Position numbers and translations under genes: made by a program. From positions 100,811,994-100,875,993 of the forward strand of contig BSWB01000005.1 in assembly GCA_033239125.1 (NCBI GenBank): a stretch of DNA of 64,000 nucleotides, in the 5' to 3' direction. The stretch comes from Fagopyrum homotropicum. Lineage: Eukaryota; Streptophyta; Magnoliopsida; Caryophyllales; Polygonaceae. The notes under the pieces were generated by a model. The model was given only the letters and a program-made list of their open reading frames with translations, was not told the DNA's origin and ran no database searches. Below, in pieces: positions 63,915 through 64,000 of the stretch (positions are counted from its first letter, which is position 1; the number at the start of each line of letters is the position of its first letter).

Positions 63915-64000
63915 TGAGAGGTTAGATAATGCATTTTCTATGAGATCTAACGAAAGTTTGTTTCAATCTTGGGAAAGATTTCAGGATTTACTATTGGATT
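63915..64000 (+). pseudogene. Element E gag, second part
   Basis: Gag resumes after the duplicated TGA. A stop (TAG) and a one-base loss appear within the first 30 bases, after which MRSNESLFQSWERFQDLLLD is readable to the window end. It is the continuation of the capsid core. Confidence 0.8.

Larger units (their letters stand above)
55961..64000 (+). mobile_element. Element E: Athila-type Ty3/gypsy retrotransposon, 5' part, split by CACTA
   Basis: A 5' LTR (55961-57447), a perfect tRNA-Asp primer site (57454-57471) and gag are visible. Gag is split by the CACTA element at 58391 and resumes at 63918, running off the window. The gag protein is closest to A's. The LTR carries CCACGGCCGTGATT near 56821 and two AAGCCTCAACAACCT-type blocks also seen in A's LTRs, so A and E are related families. 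Confidence 0.9.

Overview
The window looks like repeat-rich nuclear DNA of a flowering plant, probably a eudicot. It holds Athila-type Ty3/gypsy elements primed by tRNA-Asp, a plant L1-type LINE with a C-terminal RNase H, a CACTA (En/Spm-like) DNA transposon, and captured exons of a plant-type Lon protease. I see no intact host gene, tRNA or rRNA. Almost everything is transposable elements nested in one another, so many genes are split.

Layout. 1-1771: AT-rich DNA with short tandem repeats. 1788-7464: nearly intact LINE with a perfect 16-bp target duplication and one nonsense codon in ORF2. 7500-9240: remains of a reverse-strand Ty3/gypsy pol plus a tandem duplication, one copy of which carries a 203-bp LTR-like insertion. 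9241-13318: AT-rich DNA without recognisable genes. 13330-13570: LINE scrap. 13616-40048: old Ty3 element C, whose gag is split by Athila-type element B (15263-39872, + strand, duplication ATGGA). B's Orf1 gene is itself split by Athila-type element A (22628-36019, - strand, duplication AGCTG). 40049-54996: start of Ty3 element F (LTR, tRNA-Met primer site, gag, protease), whose LTR is split by Athila-type element D (40974-52189, duplication CCTTA). 55055-55957: copia-like LTR. 55961-64000: start of Athila-type element E, whose gag is split by a 5.5-kb CACTA element (58391-63914, duplication TGA) carrying Lon exons.

The Athila-type elements share one plan: LTR, tRNA-Asp primer site, gag-protease-RT-RNase H-integrase, in A and B an extra Orf1 gene, a long 3' UTR, LTR. 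By eye D is youngest (LTRs about 0.2% different), then A (about 1%), then B (more diverged, with RT/RNase H deleted). No element has an undamaged set of genes: A has a frameshift and lacks the first catalytic Asp of integrase, and D has a frameshift.

Most unusual structure. (1) D's two LTRs face each other as a 1.8-kb inverted repeat, inside a matching target duplication, with patchwork filler at one inner junction. (2) Each family carries its own GC-rich, mostly palindromic motif, repeated upstream of the TATA box, downstream of it, in variable protein linkers and in UTRs: CCACGGCCGTGG in A/D/E, CCTCGRCCGAGG in B, ATCTCGGCCGAGAT in C, and a non-palindromic GCCGCCCCCGCGG-like motif in F. (3) A, B and D each hold two copies, 1.2-1.3 kb apart, of a hairpin with a GGGA-type loop just before a polypurine tract; the stems change by compensation. 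(4) B and D LTRs carry four copies of GAGACTTACCCGGTAA, whose reverse strand reads as a 5' splice site. All functional readings of these patterns are inference.
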